Below, piece by piece: positions 8,674-17,729 of a stretch of 64,000 nucleotides of DNA. The stretch is from Sphingomonas glaciei (GTDB taxonomy: Bacteria; Pseudomonadota; Alphaproteobacteria; Sphingomonadales; Sphingomonadaceae). The notes beneath the pieces are model-generated. The model was not told the DNA's origin. It ran no database searches and saw nothing but the letters and a program-made list of their open reading frames with translations. The stretch is taken from NCBI RefSeq assembly GCF_023380025.1, contig NZ_CP097253.1:1612001-1676000 (forward strand), given 5' to 3'. The translations under genes were made by a program, and so were the position numbers. Every line of letters starts with the position of its first letter. The stretch's first letter is position 1.

Positions 8674-11673
8674 CTAGAACAGCTTCCAGTCGAGATTGAG
8701 CGTGAATGCCCGGCCCCGCGGGTCGGCGACACGCGGCTCCCAGCTCGATCCCGCGCCGGTGTTGCTGTCATAGGTGATGGCGAACGGCGGATCCTTGTCG
8801 AACAGGTTCTTCACGCCCGCCGTCAGCCTCAGGTCCTTCCACGGCTCGAAGCTCACCGCCGCATTGTAGGTCACGTAATTGCTGACTCGCGGATTGTAGA
8901 GCGGCCGCGCGGCGCTGCCCGGCAGCGCGAAGTTGCGATAGCCGTTGCGGAAGATCTGCGACACGTTGAACGTCCAGGCGCCGGTGCGGTAGCCGATGAA
9001 GGCATTGTGCTTCCACTTCAGGCCCAGGTCGCCGGTCAGGCTGAACACCCCGATGAGGTCGGTGTAGGCGAGGCTCGGAAGCAGCTTCTCCTTCTTGGTC
9101 AGCAGCCGCGTGCCGTCGAGCCCCGCGGTCAGCTGGCCTCCGAACAGGTCGGTCCCGGCGCGCGCCGCGACCTCCAGGCCCTCGGTCCGCCGCGAACCGA
9201 AGTTACCGGTGCGAAGGTCGACCCCGGTGATGATCCCGTTGGTCCGCGCGATCCGGTCTGGGAAGGCGCCGATGTTGGCGAGCAGCTGCGGGATGGTGAT
9301 CGACCCGATCGTGTCGTCGACCGCGATGTTCCAATAATCGAGCGACAGGCTGAACCGCCGCGCCGGCTCGATCACCACGCCGACGGTCCACTGCTTGCTG
9401 GTCTCCGGCCCGAGGGCGAGGTTGCCGCCGGTCAGCGAATCCGGGGTGATCGGCGCGCAGCCCGGCTGCGGCCCGTTGACGGTGCCTTGCGGACAGAGCG
9501 TCGGGTCGACCAGCGAGTTGCCGGGGTTGGGCGAGATGGTCGTTCCGTTGAAGATCTGGTTGAACGACGGCACCCGGAAGCCGGTGTTGTACGATCCGCG
9601 GAACATCACCGGGTCGATCGGCCGGTACTTGGCCGAGATCTTGGGGTTGGTGGTCGTGCCAAAGCCGGTGTAATCGTCGACCCGGATCGCGCCGGTGACT
9701 TCCAGCCGGTCGCCCAGCGGCACCAGCACTTCGGCATAGGCCGCCTTCACGGTCCGCTTCTTGGGCGTGAGTGCGTTGACGTTGTCGAACGCCGCGAGGA
9801 AGATCACCGGAGCGGTCGCCGCCGCTGCCGCCGAGCCGTTGAACGAATAGGTTTCGCGGCGATAGTCGACGCCGACCGCGGCCTGCACGCGATTGCCGAA
9901 CAGGTTGAACAGCGGGCCCGAGACCGAGCCGTCGAACTGCTTCACCTCATACTGGCCGCCGTACAGCGTCGCGCCCTCGGCGGAGACCGACTGCAGCGCG
10001 GCCAGGCCGGCTTCGGTCTGGGTCACGCTGAACGGGTTCAGCAGTCCGCTGTTGAGCGCTCCGACCAGCCCGTAGGTACCCGGCGCCCCGGCGACTTGCG
10101 GCGCGGTGGTGTCGTAGGCGCCGGTGGCTGTCGTGCCACGGTAGTAATAGCCCGAGCCCAGCACCGACGCGCTCTCGCTCTTTGCGTAGGAAGCGCCGGC
10201 GCGGTAGTCCCAGCGCGCGAACAACGGACCCTCGGCGCCGACCGTGGCGCGGATGGTGTCGGTCTTGGTCTCATATTCGCGCGGACCGCAGGCGATGCAG
10301 CGCCAGCGATAGGCGATCGGACGACCAAAGCGCGCGTCGAGCGCGGCAGCGCTGGCCGGGAAGGCCGCCTTCAGCTTGTTGAAGATGTCATCGTAGGTCG
10401 CCGCCGTGATCGGATTGCGCGGGTACAGGAACGAGCTGTTGGTGGTGTTGCCCGACACCTGCGCATTGGAGAATTGCTTGGAGCTGTCGGCGCTGGAGCC
10501 GGTGACCTCGGCGAAGATCTCGTGATCGCCGCCGACCCGGACCACGCCGCGGGTGTAATAGGTCAGCGTGTCGATCGGCTGCTGGATGACGGCCGCCCGG
10601 CCGGTGTCCCAGGCGCAGGCATATTGCGCGGTGGCGGTTGCCCACAGCACTTCGTCATAGGGCATGCCGCCGTCGACCGACGAGCAGCCCGCGCCGCCCG
10701 GAAGGTCGAGGATGTTGATCCCGCCGCCGGCACCGTTGGCGCCGTTCGGAAGGGTCAGCGTCAGGCCTTGCGTCAACGTGCCCTGCGGCGCCTGGACGGC
10801 GGCGATGGCGGTGTTGAAGATGGTCGCGATCGGGGTCCCGCGAGTGTCGATCGACAGGCCGCGCTCGGGCTGGTTGCCGTTGACGAAGTCACGCTGCGAC
10901 CCGCGCAGGATGCGGTTCGAGCTGTAGGCGACCGCGCCCATGATGTTGAAGCCCTGTTCCGCCAGGTCGCCATAGCCGGCGATCCCCGACACGCGGTAGA
11001 TGTTGCCCCCGCCGGCTTCGGTGACGTCGGCGAAGCCCTGGACGCCGAGGCCCTGATAATCCTTGCGGGTGATGAAGTTGATCACGCCGCCGATCGCGTC
11101 GGTGCCGTAGATGGCCGACGCGCCGTCCTTCAGCACCTCGACCCGCTCGATGGCCGCGAACGGGATCTGGTTGACGTCGACCGCCGAGCCCTGGAGCCCG
11201 TGGGCGGCGACGCGGCGGCCGTTCAGAAGCACCAAGGTCGACGCACTGCCCTGCCCGCGCAGATTGGCCGACGACAGCCCGTTGGTGCCGCGCTGGGCGC
11301 CCGACACGACGTCGGAGTTGGACGCGAGATTGTCGGCGCCATTACCGTTGGTGCTGAGGTAGCTGATCAGCTGCTCGGGATTGGAGATCCCCTCGCGGAC
11401 CAGTTCCTGCGTGGTGATGATCTGCAGCGGCAGCGGGCTGTTGTTGGGGTCGCGGCGGATGCGCGAACCGGTGACCACGATTTCGCCCGAGGCATCTTCG
11501 CGGTTGCCGGCATTGGCCGGCGACACGGGGGTCTCCGCCCCGGTCGGGGTGGCCGCCGGCTCGGTGGTGTTGCCGGTCGTGCTCTGCGCCGCGGCCGGCG
11601 ACGCCAGCATCAGCCCAAGCGCCATCGCGCTGCCCATCGAGAGCATTGCTGCCCGTGTCCCCAATTGACCCAT
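8674..11673 (-). CDS. TonB-dependent outer-membrane receptor
   Basis: About 999 residues. The start chosen is ATG 11673, preceded by AAGGGG eight bases upstream; an in-frame ATG at 11700 is the alternative. A signal peptide ends in ASPAAAQ. A TonB-box-like EIVVTGSRI follows, then the plug domain (LLNGRRV, ERVEVLKDGASAIYGTDAIGGVIN), and a long beta-barrel ends in the outer-membrane signature LDWKLF with terminal Phe. The family imports siderophores, sugars, oligopeptides or aromatics; the ligand cannot be read. Large receptors of this type are numerous in sphingomonads. Confidence 0.92.
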   Translation of the reverse strand: MGQLGTRAAMLSMGSAMALGLMLASPAAAQSTTGNTTEPAATPTGAETPVSPANAGNREDASGEIVVTGSRIRRDPNNSPLPLQIITTQELVREGISNPEQLISYLSTNGNGADNLASNSDVVSGAQRGTNGLSSANLRGQGSASTLVLLNGRRVAAHGLQGSAVDVNQIPFAAIERVEVLKDGASAIYGTDAIGGVINFITRKDYQGLGVQGFADVTEAGGGNIYRVSGIAGYGDLAEQGFNIMGAVAYSSNRILRGSQRDFVNGNQPERGLSIDTRGTPIATIFNTAIAAVQAPQGTLTQGLTLTLPNGANGAGGGINILDLPGGAGCSSVDGGMPYDEVLWATATAQYACAWDTGRAAVIQQPIDTLTYYTRGVVRVGGDHEIFAEVTGSSADSSKQFSNAQVSGNTTNSSFLYPRNPITAATYDDIFNKLKAAFPASAAALDARFGRPIAYRWRCIACGPREYETKTDTIRATVGAEGPLFARWDYRAGASYAKSESASVLGSGYYYRGTTATGAYDTTAPQVAGAPGTYGLVGALNSGLLNPFSVTQTEAGLAALQSVSAEGATLYGGQYEVKQFDGSVSGPLFNLFGNRVQAAVGVDYRRETYSFNGSAAAAATAPVIFLAAFDNVNALTPKKRTVKAAYAEVLVPLGDRLEVTGAIRVDDYTGFGTTTNPKISAKYRPIDPVMFRGSYNTGFRVPSFNQIFNGTTISPNPGNSLVDPTLCPQGTVNGPQPGCAPITPDSLTGGNLALGPETSKQWTVGVVIEPARRFSLSLDYWNIAVDDTIGSITIPQLLANIGAFPDRIARTNGIITGVDLRTGNFGSRRTEGLEVAARAGTDLFGGQLTAGLDGTRLLTKKEKLLPSLAYTDLIGVFSLTGDLGLKWKHNAFIGYRTGAWTFNVSQIFRNGYRNFALPGSAARPLYNPRVSNYVTYNAAVSFEPWKDLRLTAGVKNLFDKDPPFAITYDSNTGAGSSWEPRVADPRGRAFTLNLDWKLF

Positions 11674-11830
11674 GTTTTGCCCCTTGCCCCGAAACGTCAT
11701 TTTTCTGTGCGCGGGATAGGAGGCAAAGCCCCGCATTCTTGCCAGTCTTTTCTTTGTCACACGGGCCCTTCGAGCCAGCTTTTCCGCCAACAGGGCCAAC
11801 GCTGTTGCGGCGGCGCAACAGCAGCGGCGG

Positions 11831-13246
11831 TCAGCGGCTGGCGGCGACCAGTTCCAGCGCGCCATCCATCATCGCGGTGGCGCGCACATCCTCGGGGACG
11901 TCGCTGGCGAGGGCGGAGAACACCAGCGTCTCGCCGCGCGCGGTCAGCAGGTAGCCCGACACGGCGCTGGCCGCGGTCAGCGACCCGGTCTTAGCGAACA
12001 GCCGCCCCTTCAGCGCGCCGCTGGCGAAGCGCCGGCCGAGCGTCCCGTCGACCCCGCCGATCGGCAGGCTGGCCCGGAAGGCGGCGCCCCACGGCCGCCC
12101 CGCCGCCCAGCGCAGCAGGGTCACCACCCCGCGCGGGGACACACGATTGTAGGGCGACATGCCCGATCCGTCGGCCAGCGTCGCCGCCCGCTCGGGCACA
12201 GACGCGCGGTTCAGCACCTCGCGCACCGCTTCCAGCCCGCCGGCGACATTGGGCTTGCCCCGCGCCGCGCCCAGCCGGCGCAGGAGCAACTCGGCATGGA
12301 CGTTCTGGCTGACCTTGTTGATGGTGGCGATATCCTCGCCCAGCGGCCCCGGCTCGGCCCGCGCGACCTCGACCGCCTGCGCTACGGCAGGGCTCGGCTG
12401 CGGCTGGTAAAGCGAAGCCACCGCACCGCCCACGCGTACCCCGCGCTCCTCCAGCATCCGCGCCAGGCGCCACGCCGCATAATGCGCCGGGTCGTCGACG
12501 CCGAGCCGGAGCACCTCCTCCGCGGCGCCCGCCACGACCGTCCCCGACAGGCGGACCTGGCGGCTGCCGGGCAGGCGCGTCACTTCCAGTGCGCTTTTCC
12601 CTGCAGCGACCGTCACCGCTTCGTTGACCACCTCCATATAGCCGCCGCCGACTACCCGCGGCGGCTGGCCTGCGGTGACGGGAGCAACCCGTAACGCCAC
12701 CTCATTGCCGTCGATGATCAGCGCCCCGAGCCCCGTTCCCGACCGGGTCGGGATGTTGTTCCAGCTCATCCCGAAGCTCCACCTTTCGTCGAGGAAGGCA
12801 CGGGAATCGCCGATCACCGCACCCACCCGGCGGGTGCGGGCGGCAACCGCGTCGGCCAGCGTCGCCAGGCAGTCGGTTTGGCAGTCGGGCGCGCTCGACA
12901 GCCGGGCATCGCCGCGGCCTTCCAGCATCACGTCGGGCGCCTTGCCTCGCACCGGCCGCAGCAGCACCCGCGTCGCGCCGTCCCGGTCGGGCTGGTCGAG
13001 GCCCGGTAGCAGCTCGAAAGCGGCCAGCGTCGTGAACAGCTTGGTGTTGGACGCCGGGACGAACCGGCCGTCGGGGTTAAGGCTGACAATCTCCCGCCCG
13101 TCGAGCGTCGCCACTACCAGTCCAAACCGCACCCCCGGCCCGGCTTCCGCCAGCTTCGCCTCGACCTGCTGCTGCAGTGTGAGTGGCGCCTGCTGCGCGA
13201 TCGCCGGTGAAGCCATCAGCAGCGCGGCGAGCAGCAGTGCCCTCAT
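11831..13246 (-). CDS. dacB: D-alanyl-D-alanine carboxypeptidase/endopeptidase, PBP4 type (DacB)
   Basis: 471 residues, S13 peptidase family (low-molecular-mass penicillin-binding protein), periplasmic, cleaving D-Ala-D-Ala and cross-bridges in peptidoglycan. A signal peptide MRALLLAALLMASPAIAQ is followed by the catalytic tetrad SNTK (S66, K69), an SQN motif and the FAKTGSL motif. A long insert between the SxxK and SxN motifs is typical of PBP4. Its start codon overlaps the stop of the upstream M20 peptidase gene (ATGA), so the two are co-translated. Confidence 0.9.
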   Translation of the reverse strand: MRALLLAALLMASPAIAQQAPLTLQQQVEAKLAEAGPGVRFGLVVATLDGREIVSLNPDGRFVPASNTKLFTTLAAFELLPGLDQPDRDGATRVLLRPVRGKAPDVMLEGRGDARLSSAPDCQTDCLATLADAVAARTRRVGAVIGDSRAFLDERWSFGMSWNNIPTRSGTGLGALIIDGNEVALRVAPVTAGQPPRVVGGGYMEVVNEAVTVAAGKSALEVTRLPGSRQVRLSGTVVAGAAEEVLRLGVDDPAHYAAWRLARMLEERGVRVGGAVASLYQPQPSPAVAQAVEVARAEPGPLGEDIATINKVSQNVHAELLLRRLGAARGKPNVAGGLEAVREVLNRASVPERAATLADGSGMSPYNRVSPRGVVTLLRWAAGRPWGAAFRASLPIGGVDGTLGRRFASGALKGRLFAKTGSLTAASAVSGYLLTARGETLVFSALASDVPEDVRATAMMDGALELVAASR

Positions 13247-14652
13247 TGCGATGCCCCCTCGCCGCCCGCCAGCTGCCGCATCAGCCGCGGCCAGAAGTCG
13301 AAAGCCTCGTACAAGGCGCGGTCGGGGATGCGCTCGTTCAGGCCATGGACGCCCGCTACCTCCCCGCCGACGGTGAAGTCGGCGCTGAAGCCGTATGTCG
13401 GGATGCCGCGCGCGCGGAAATGCTTCCCGTCGGTCGCGCCCGGCGTCATATAGGTGACGATCGGAATGTCGGGCGCCTGCGGGGCCACCGCCGCCTTCAC
13501 CGCCGCGAACAGCGCCGGATTGGCGGGCGAGGCGGGCGCTCCGAACGGCTCGCCGACGATCTTCCACTCCGCCGCCGCATTGCCGCCCAGCGCCGCCAGC
13601 GTGCGCCGTACCTCCTCGATCTCGACCCCCGGAAAGATCCGGCAGTTGATCGTCGCCGTGGCGCTTTGCGGCAGCGCATTGTCGGCGTGGCCGCCTTCCA
13701 GCAGCGTCGGAACGCAGGTGGTCCGCACCGCATGGCCAAGCCGCGGTTCCGCGCCGACCTCGGCCAGCAAGGCGTCGTCGTCCGGCTTCGCCTCCAGCGC
13801 CGCCACCTTGGCCTTCAGGCTTTCGCTGGCGCTGCTCGCTGCCGCAGCATCCCGCAGCATGGCGCGGGTCAGGTCGCTGTTCACCAGCGGGAAGGTGTAA
13901 CCACGCACCCGGCCAAGCACCTCGCCCAGTTCGTAGATGGCATTGTCCGCGCGCGGCCTAGCACTGTGCCCACCGGCATTGCGGATCGTGACCGAGATAT
14001 TGGCAAAGGTCTTCTCCGCCACCTGTACCGCGAACGAGGTCGGCTTGCCCGACGCGTCGGCGCGCCCCCCGCCCGAGTCCGAATTGATCGCATATTCGGG
14101 CTTCGCCGCCGCCAGCCGCTCGGCCAGCACCATGCTCGACTTCATGTCGGTTTCCTCGTCCCCGGAAAAGCCGAGGATGAGGTCGCGGTCGGGGCGGAAG
14201 CCCACTTTCTTGAGGGTAATGAACGCCGCGACCAGATGCGCGACGCCCAATTTGTTGTCGCTGGTGCCGCGCCCGTAGAGGAAGCCGCCTTCCTCGTGCA
14301 GCTTGAACGGATCGCGCTCCCAGTCGGCGCGCTTGGCCTCGACCACGTCCATGTGCGCCAGGAACAGCAGGGGCGCCCGCGCCCCGGTCCCGCGATAGCG
14401 TACGATCAGCGAAGCGGTCTCGCCGACCGGCAGGATCTCGATGTCACGCGCGGCAAATCCCGCCTGCCGCAGCCTGGCCGACAGCAGCCGAGCCATCCGC
14501 GGCACCTGGCCGCGTCCCGTCACCGTCGGGATCTCGACGATCGACTTGAACAGGTCGTGGAGCAGCCGGCCATCGGCGCTGTCGCGGGGCGCCGCCCCGG
14601 CCGGCGCGGCCGCCGCCAAAAGGGCGAGCGCGCCAAGGAATCGCATGGACAT
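13243..14652 (-). CDS. Secreted M20-family metallopeptidase
   Basis: About 469 residues with an N-terminal signal peptide (FLGALALLAAAAPAGAA). Starts at 14652 and 14646 are both possible. The di-zinc M20 motifs are present in order: LAHMDVV, YGRGTSDNK, SGDEETD, INSDSGG, and HSARP in the dimerisation lid domain. M20 enzymes hydrolyse dipeptides, acyl-amino acids or similar amide bonds. Export plus coupling to dacB suggests a periplasmic role, possibly on released peptides. The substrate is unknown. Confidence 0.86.
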   Translation of the reverse strand: MSMRFLGALALLAAAAPAGAAPRDSADGRLLHDLFKSIVEIPTVTGRGQVPRMARLLSARLRQAGFAARDIEILPVGETASLIVRYRGTGARAPLLFLAHMDVVEAKRADWERDPFKLHEEGGFLYGRGTSDNKLGVAHLVAAFITLKKVGFRPDRDLILGFSGDEETDMKSSMVLAERLAAAKPEYAINSDSGGGRADASGKPTSFAVQVAEKTFANISVTIRNAGGHSARPRADNAIYELGEVLGRVRGYTFPLVNSDLTRAMLRDAAAASSASESLKAKVAALEAKPDDDALLAEVGAEPRLGHAVRTTCVPTLLEGGHADNALPQSATATINCRIFPGVEIEEVRRTLAALGGNAAAEWKIVGEPFGAPASPANPALFAAVKAAVAPQAPDIPIVTYMTPGATDGKHFRARGIPTYGFSADFTVGGEVAGVHGLNERIPDRALYEAFDFWPRLMRQLAGGEGASQ

Positions 14653-14707
14653 GGCGGCACCAAAGCAGCAGCGCGGGGGCAAAGTCCACCTCGCGCCGGG
14701 CCTCGAG

Positions 14708-15625
14708 TCAGCGCATGTAGTCGACCAGGCTCAGCTTCGACAGCCGCGAGAAGACGGTGTAGCTCGCCTCCAGCGTGGACTGGCGCTGGACCAACTGGCT
14801 GGCGACTTCGGCCAGGTCGGCGTCCTCGTTTCGCGACACCAGCCGCTCGACGATCAGGGTCCGCTCGGCCGCGCGGGTGGTCAGTCCCTCGACCTGCGCC
14901 TGGCGCCGCCCGTTCTCGGCGTGGATCGCACGCAGGTTGGTCATCCCGTCGTTTATCTGCCCGATCGCCTGGCTCATCGCGGCGGTCTGCGCCGGGGTCG
15001 GAGTCAGGCCGATCGTGCCCGCCTCGGCCAGCGTGCGGAACGCCTCGAACAGCTTCGATCCCATTTCGCTGGCAGTCGCGCCATAGGTGACATCCAGCCC
15101 GTCGGCGACCCGCGCTTCCGCCATCACCGCATCGTTGCGAAAGGCGTTGGCGGTCGGCACCCCGGCGCACGAGGCGAGGGTCGGCGGCACGAACGGCGCG
15201 GTCGCCGTCTGCGATCCGGCGAACAGATATTGCCCGGCCTCGTCGCTGTTGAGCCCGGTGCGGAAGCGCTGGAACGCCTCCTCCACTACTTCCTGTAGGC
15301 CGTCGGCGCGGCCCGTACCGACAGCCGACAGCAGCCCGTCGCGCAGCTTGCCGAGCGATTCGACGATCCCGTCCATCTGCGAATCCATGATCGACAGCGT
15401 GGTTCCGATCCGATTGCCGACCGCGGCATGGGCCTCCTGCCGCGCCAGCAGGGTGCGAGCCGACAGGTTGCGCATGGTCTCGATCCCGAGGCTGGCGAAG
15501 TCGGGCGCCTTCTTGCCGGTCGCCATCTGCTGCTGCACCTCGGCCAGCTTGCGCTGCGACACCGCGATGCTTTCGAACAGGGTACGCTGCATCGGCACGC
15601 TGGCCACCCGGTTGAACCCGCTCAT
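14708..15625 (-). CDS. flgL: Flagellar hook-filament junction protein FlgL (HAP3)
   Basis: 305 residues of the flagellin/FlgL superfamily. The N-terminal helix (QRTLFESIAVSQRKLAEVQQQMATGKK) and the C-terminal heptad-rich helix ending LSLVDYMR form the D0/D1 coiled coil. A flagellin-like core with YLFAGSQTATAPF, a segment common in FlgL, lies between them. It joins FlgK to the filament. It is the third gene of a minus-strand flgE-flgK-flgL unit, and its ATG overlaps the flgK stop by 4 bp. It is too divergent in the centre and wrongly placed to be flagellin itself. Confidence 0.88.
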   Translation of the reverse strand: MSGFNRVASVPMQRTLFESIAVSQRKLAEVQQQMATGKKAPDFASLGIETMRNLSARTLLARQEAHAAVGNRIGTTLSIMDSQMDGIVESLGKLRDGLLSAVGTGRADGLQEVVEEAFQRFRTGLNSDEAGQYLFAGSQTATAPFVPPTLASCAGVPTANAFRNDAVMAEARVADGLDVTYGATASEMGSKLFEAFRTLAEAGTIGLTPTPAQTAAMSQAIGQINDGMTNLRAIHAENGRRQAQVEGLTTRAAERTLIVERLVSRNEDADLAEVASQLVQRQSTLEASYTVFSRLSKLSLVDYMR

Positions 15626-17715
15626 CGTCCCACCATCCCGATCAAAGTGTCGTACATCTGCGTCGCGGTGGTCATGATCCGCGCCGCCGCCGAATAGCTG
15701 TTCTGCAAGGTCACCAGGCTGGCCAGTTCCTCGTCGATATTGACCCCCGAATAGCTGTCGCGGCGGTTGATCGCGTCCGACCTGCGCCCCTCCATGTCGG
15801 CCAGCCGGTCCTTGGCCCCGGCGGCGTCGAGCCCGGTCTGGCCGAGCACGAAGCTGGCATAGCTTTCCATTCCCGACACCCGTCCGCGGCCAAGGTCGAC
15901 CGCCGCGCGCAACTGGTCGACGAAGGCGTTGGCGCCGCGGCTGTCGCCCGGTCCGACCGCCTTGGTCCCGACCGTCGCCGCGGTGTTCAGCCGGGCCAGC
16001 GGAAGCGCCCGCCCGGTGGCGGCGATGTCGGGCCTGAGCTTGGCCCCGTCGAGGCCCGTCTCGCGGCCCGAGGGCAGCAGCAGGGACGACAAGGATCGGT
16101 CGGTGCCGAACCGGCTGGTGGTGTCGGACACCACCGACAGGCTGGCGGTCGGCAGGTTGGCGACGGGGGTAAAGGCCAGCCGCCCGCGCCCGTCCAGCGC
16201 GACGCTTCCGAACGCGCTGAGCGGCCCGGCGTTGAGCGAAGTGACGAGGCCGCCGAAAGTCCCTCCGGCGGCCGGCGCGATATTGTCCTGCGCCAGCACG
16301 CGGCCATCGGGCCCGCGCAGCACGAACTCGACCGCCTGGGGCGGCGCGGCGCCGTGCGGATCGCTCGCCGCGAACCCGGCCGGGCCGTAGCTCCGCGATC
16401 CGCTGATGAAGTCGTTGAGGCCGAATTGCTGGGCGAATCCCATGCCGACCCGGCTGCTCGGCGCGGCGGGGTCCTGCGCGACCGCGACGCCGAGGCTGCC
16501 CGATCCCTCGATCGTCAGCCTCCCGTTCGAGAAGCTGGCGGTGGCGGTGCCGCCAAGCCCGGCGTTGATCGCGTTCACCGCATCCTGGATGGTGGCGCTC
16601 GGCCCCAGCGCGTCGAAGTCGAGGATATAGCTCGCCGCCAAGGTTCCGTCCGGCTGCAGCGAGGCAATTACCGCCCGCCCGGTGAAGCCCAGCCGGTCGC
16701 TCGACCCAAAGCCCGTCAGCGCGCCCTCCAGCTTGTCCGGCGCGGGCACGGTGGTGCCGGCATTGCTGACCGCGTTGAGGCTTTCGGCGAGGCCTCCGAA
16801 CAGGCTTCCGATCTCTTCGGCAAAGGCCGGCAGCCGACGGTCGCGCAGGTCCATCAGCCCGCCCAGCCGGCCACCGGCGGCCGACGACTCCAGCCGCTCG
16901 CCGGTCTCGGCCCCGACGCTTCCGTCCGAATTGACGAACCGCAGCTTGATCGCGGGGTAGAGAGGCTGGAGCGACCCGTCGCTCGGCGGATAGTCGAGCT
17001 GCCGCAAGCGCCGGTCGAGCAGGGTCGCCCCGCCCGCGGTGTCGATGGTCAGCCGCCCGTCCTCGCCCTCGCGCACCTCGATCTTGATCAGCCCGGCCAG
17101 TTCCTCGACCGCGCTCATCCTTTGGTCGATCGCGCCATTGCTCGCCCGGCCGCCCGCCGCCTGCCGCGCGACGCTGTCGTTGAGGCCGTCGATCCGGCCC
17201 AGAAGGGTGTTGATGCTGTCGACCGTGTAGCTGAGCTCGCGCTCGGCATCGACGCGCAGCGCGGCGACATCGCTGTCGAGCGTCTGCAGCGCGGTCAGCG
17301 CCTGCCCGACCGCGCCGACGAACCCGCGCACGGTCGGCTCGCTCGCCGCCGCCCCGGTCATCGCCACCGCCGCCGCCCCCACCGCGTCGAGTCGGGCGGG
17401 AAGCCCGCTGTCGTCCCCCGGCGCCCCGAGCAGCGCCTGCAGCCGGTCGAGCGAACTCGCCACCGCCTCGGCCTGGCCCCAGTCGCCCGCGCGGCGATAG
17501 ACGGTGGATTCGAGAAAGCGGTCGGCGACCCGCGCCGCTTCGCTCGCCCGGACCCCGCTGACCTGCCCCGCGGTGACCCCGGTCTGCAGCGGCACCCGTT
17601 CGCGGGCGTAGCCGGGGGTGTTGACGTTGGCGATGTTGTTGGACGCCGAACGCAATCCCGCCTGGGCCGCGTTCAGCCCCGACAGGGCAGATCCGAGGAT
17701 GTCGGACAGGCTCAT
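15622..17715 (-). CDS. flgK: Flagellar hook-associated protein FlgK (HAP1)
   Basis: 697 residues. The N-terminus SLSDILGSALSGLNAAQAGL with the ASNNIANVNTPGYARERV rod/hook motif, and a C-terminus rich in LVTLQNSYSAAARIMTTATQMYDTLIGMV, are hallmarks of FlgK. The protein is exported by the flagellar type III system without a cleaved signal and forms the hook-filament junction with FlgL. It lies between flgE (14 bp away) and flgL (4 bp overlap), the usual order. Confidence 0.92.
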   Translation of the reverse strand: MSLSDILGSALSGLNAAQAGLRSASNNIANVNTPGYARERVPLQTGVTAGQVSGVRASEAARVADRFLESTVYRRAGDWGQAEAVASSLDRLQALLGAPGDDSGLPARLDAVGAAAVAMTGAAASEPTVRGFVGAVGQALTALQTLDSDVAALRVDAERELSYTVDSINTLLGRIDGLNDSVARQAAGGRASNGAIDQRMSAVEELAGLIKIEVREGEDGRLTIDTAGGATLLDRRLRQLDYPPSDGSLQPLYPAIKLRFVNSDGSVGAETGERLESSAAGGRLGGLMDLRDRRLPAFAEEIGSLFGGLAESLNAVSNAGTTVPAPDKLEGALTGFGSSDRLGFTGRAVIASLQPDGTLAASYILDFDALGPSATIQDAVNAINAGLGGTATASFSNGRLTIEGSGSLGVAVAQDPAAPSSRVGMGFAQQFGLNDFISGSRSYGPAGFAASDPHGAAPPQAVEFVLRGPDGRVLAQDNIAPAAGGTFGGLVTSLNAGPLSAFGSVALDGRGRLAFTPVANLPTASLSVVSDTTSRFGTDRSLSSLLLPSGRETGLDGAKLRPDIAATGRALPLARLNTAATVGTKAVGPGDSRGANAFVDQLRAAVDLGRGRVSGMESYASFVLGQTGLDAAGAKDRLADMEGRRSDAINRRDSYSGVNIDEELASLVTLQNSYSAAARIMTTATQMYDTLIGMVGR

Positions 17716-17729
17716 CGCCTATTGCTTCC

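Noticed and set aside
8314..11994. 1226-codon open frame on the plus strand opposite the TonB receptor
   Set aside because: High-GC antisense shadow. Its composition (Arg/Ala/Asp runs) has no domain, while the minus-strand frame is a complete receptor with signal peptide and terminal Phe.
13183..15090. 635-codon plus-strand frame across dacB, the M20 peptidase and flgL
   Set aside because: It runs through three well-supported minus-strand genes and shows only low-complexity Arg/Gly sequence.
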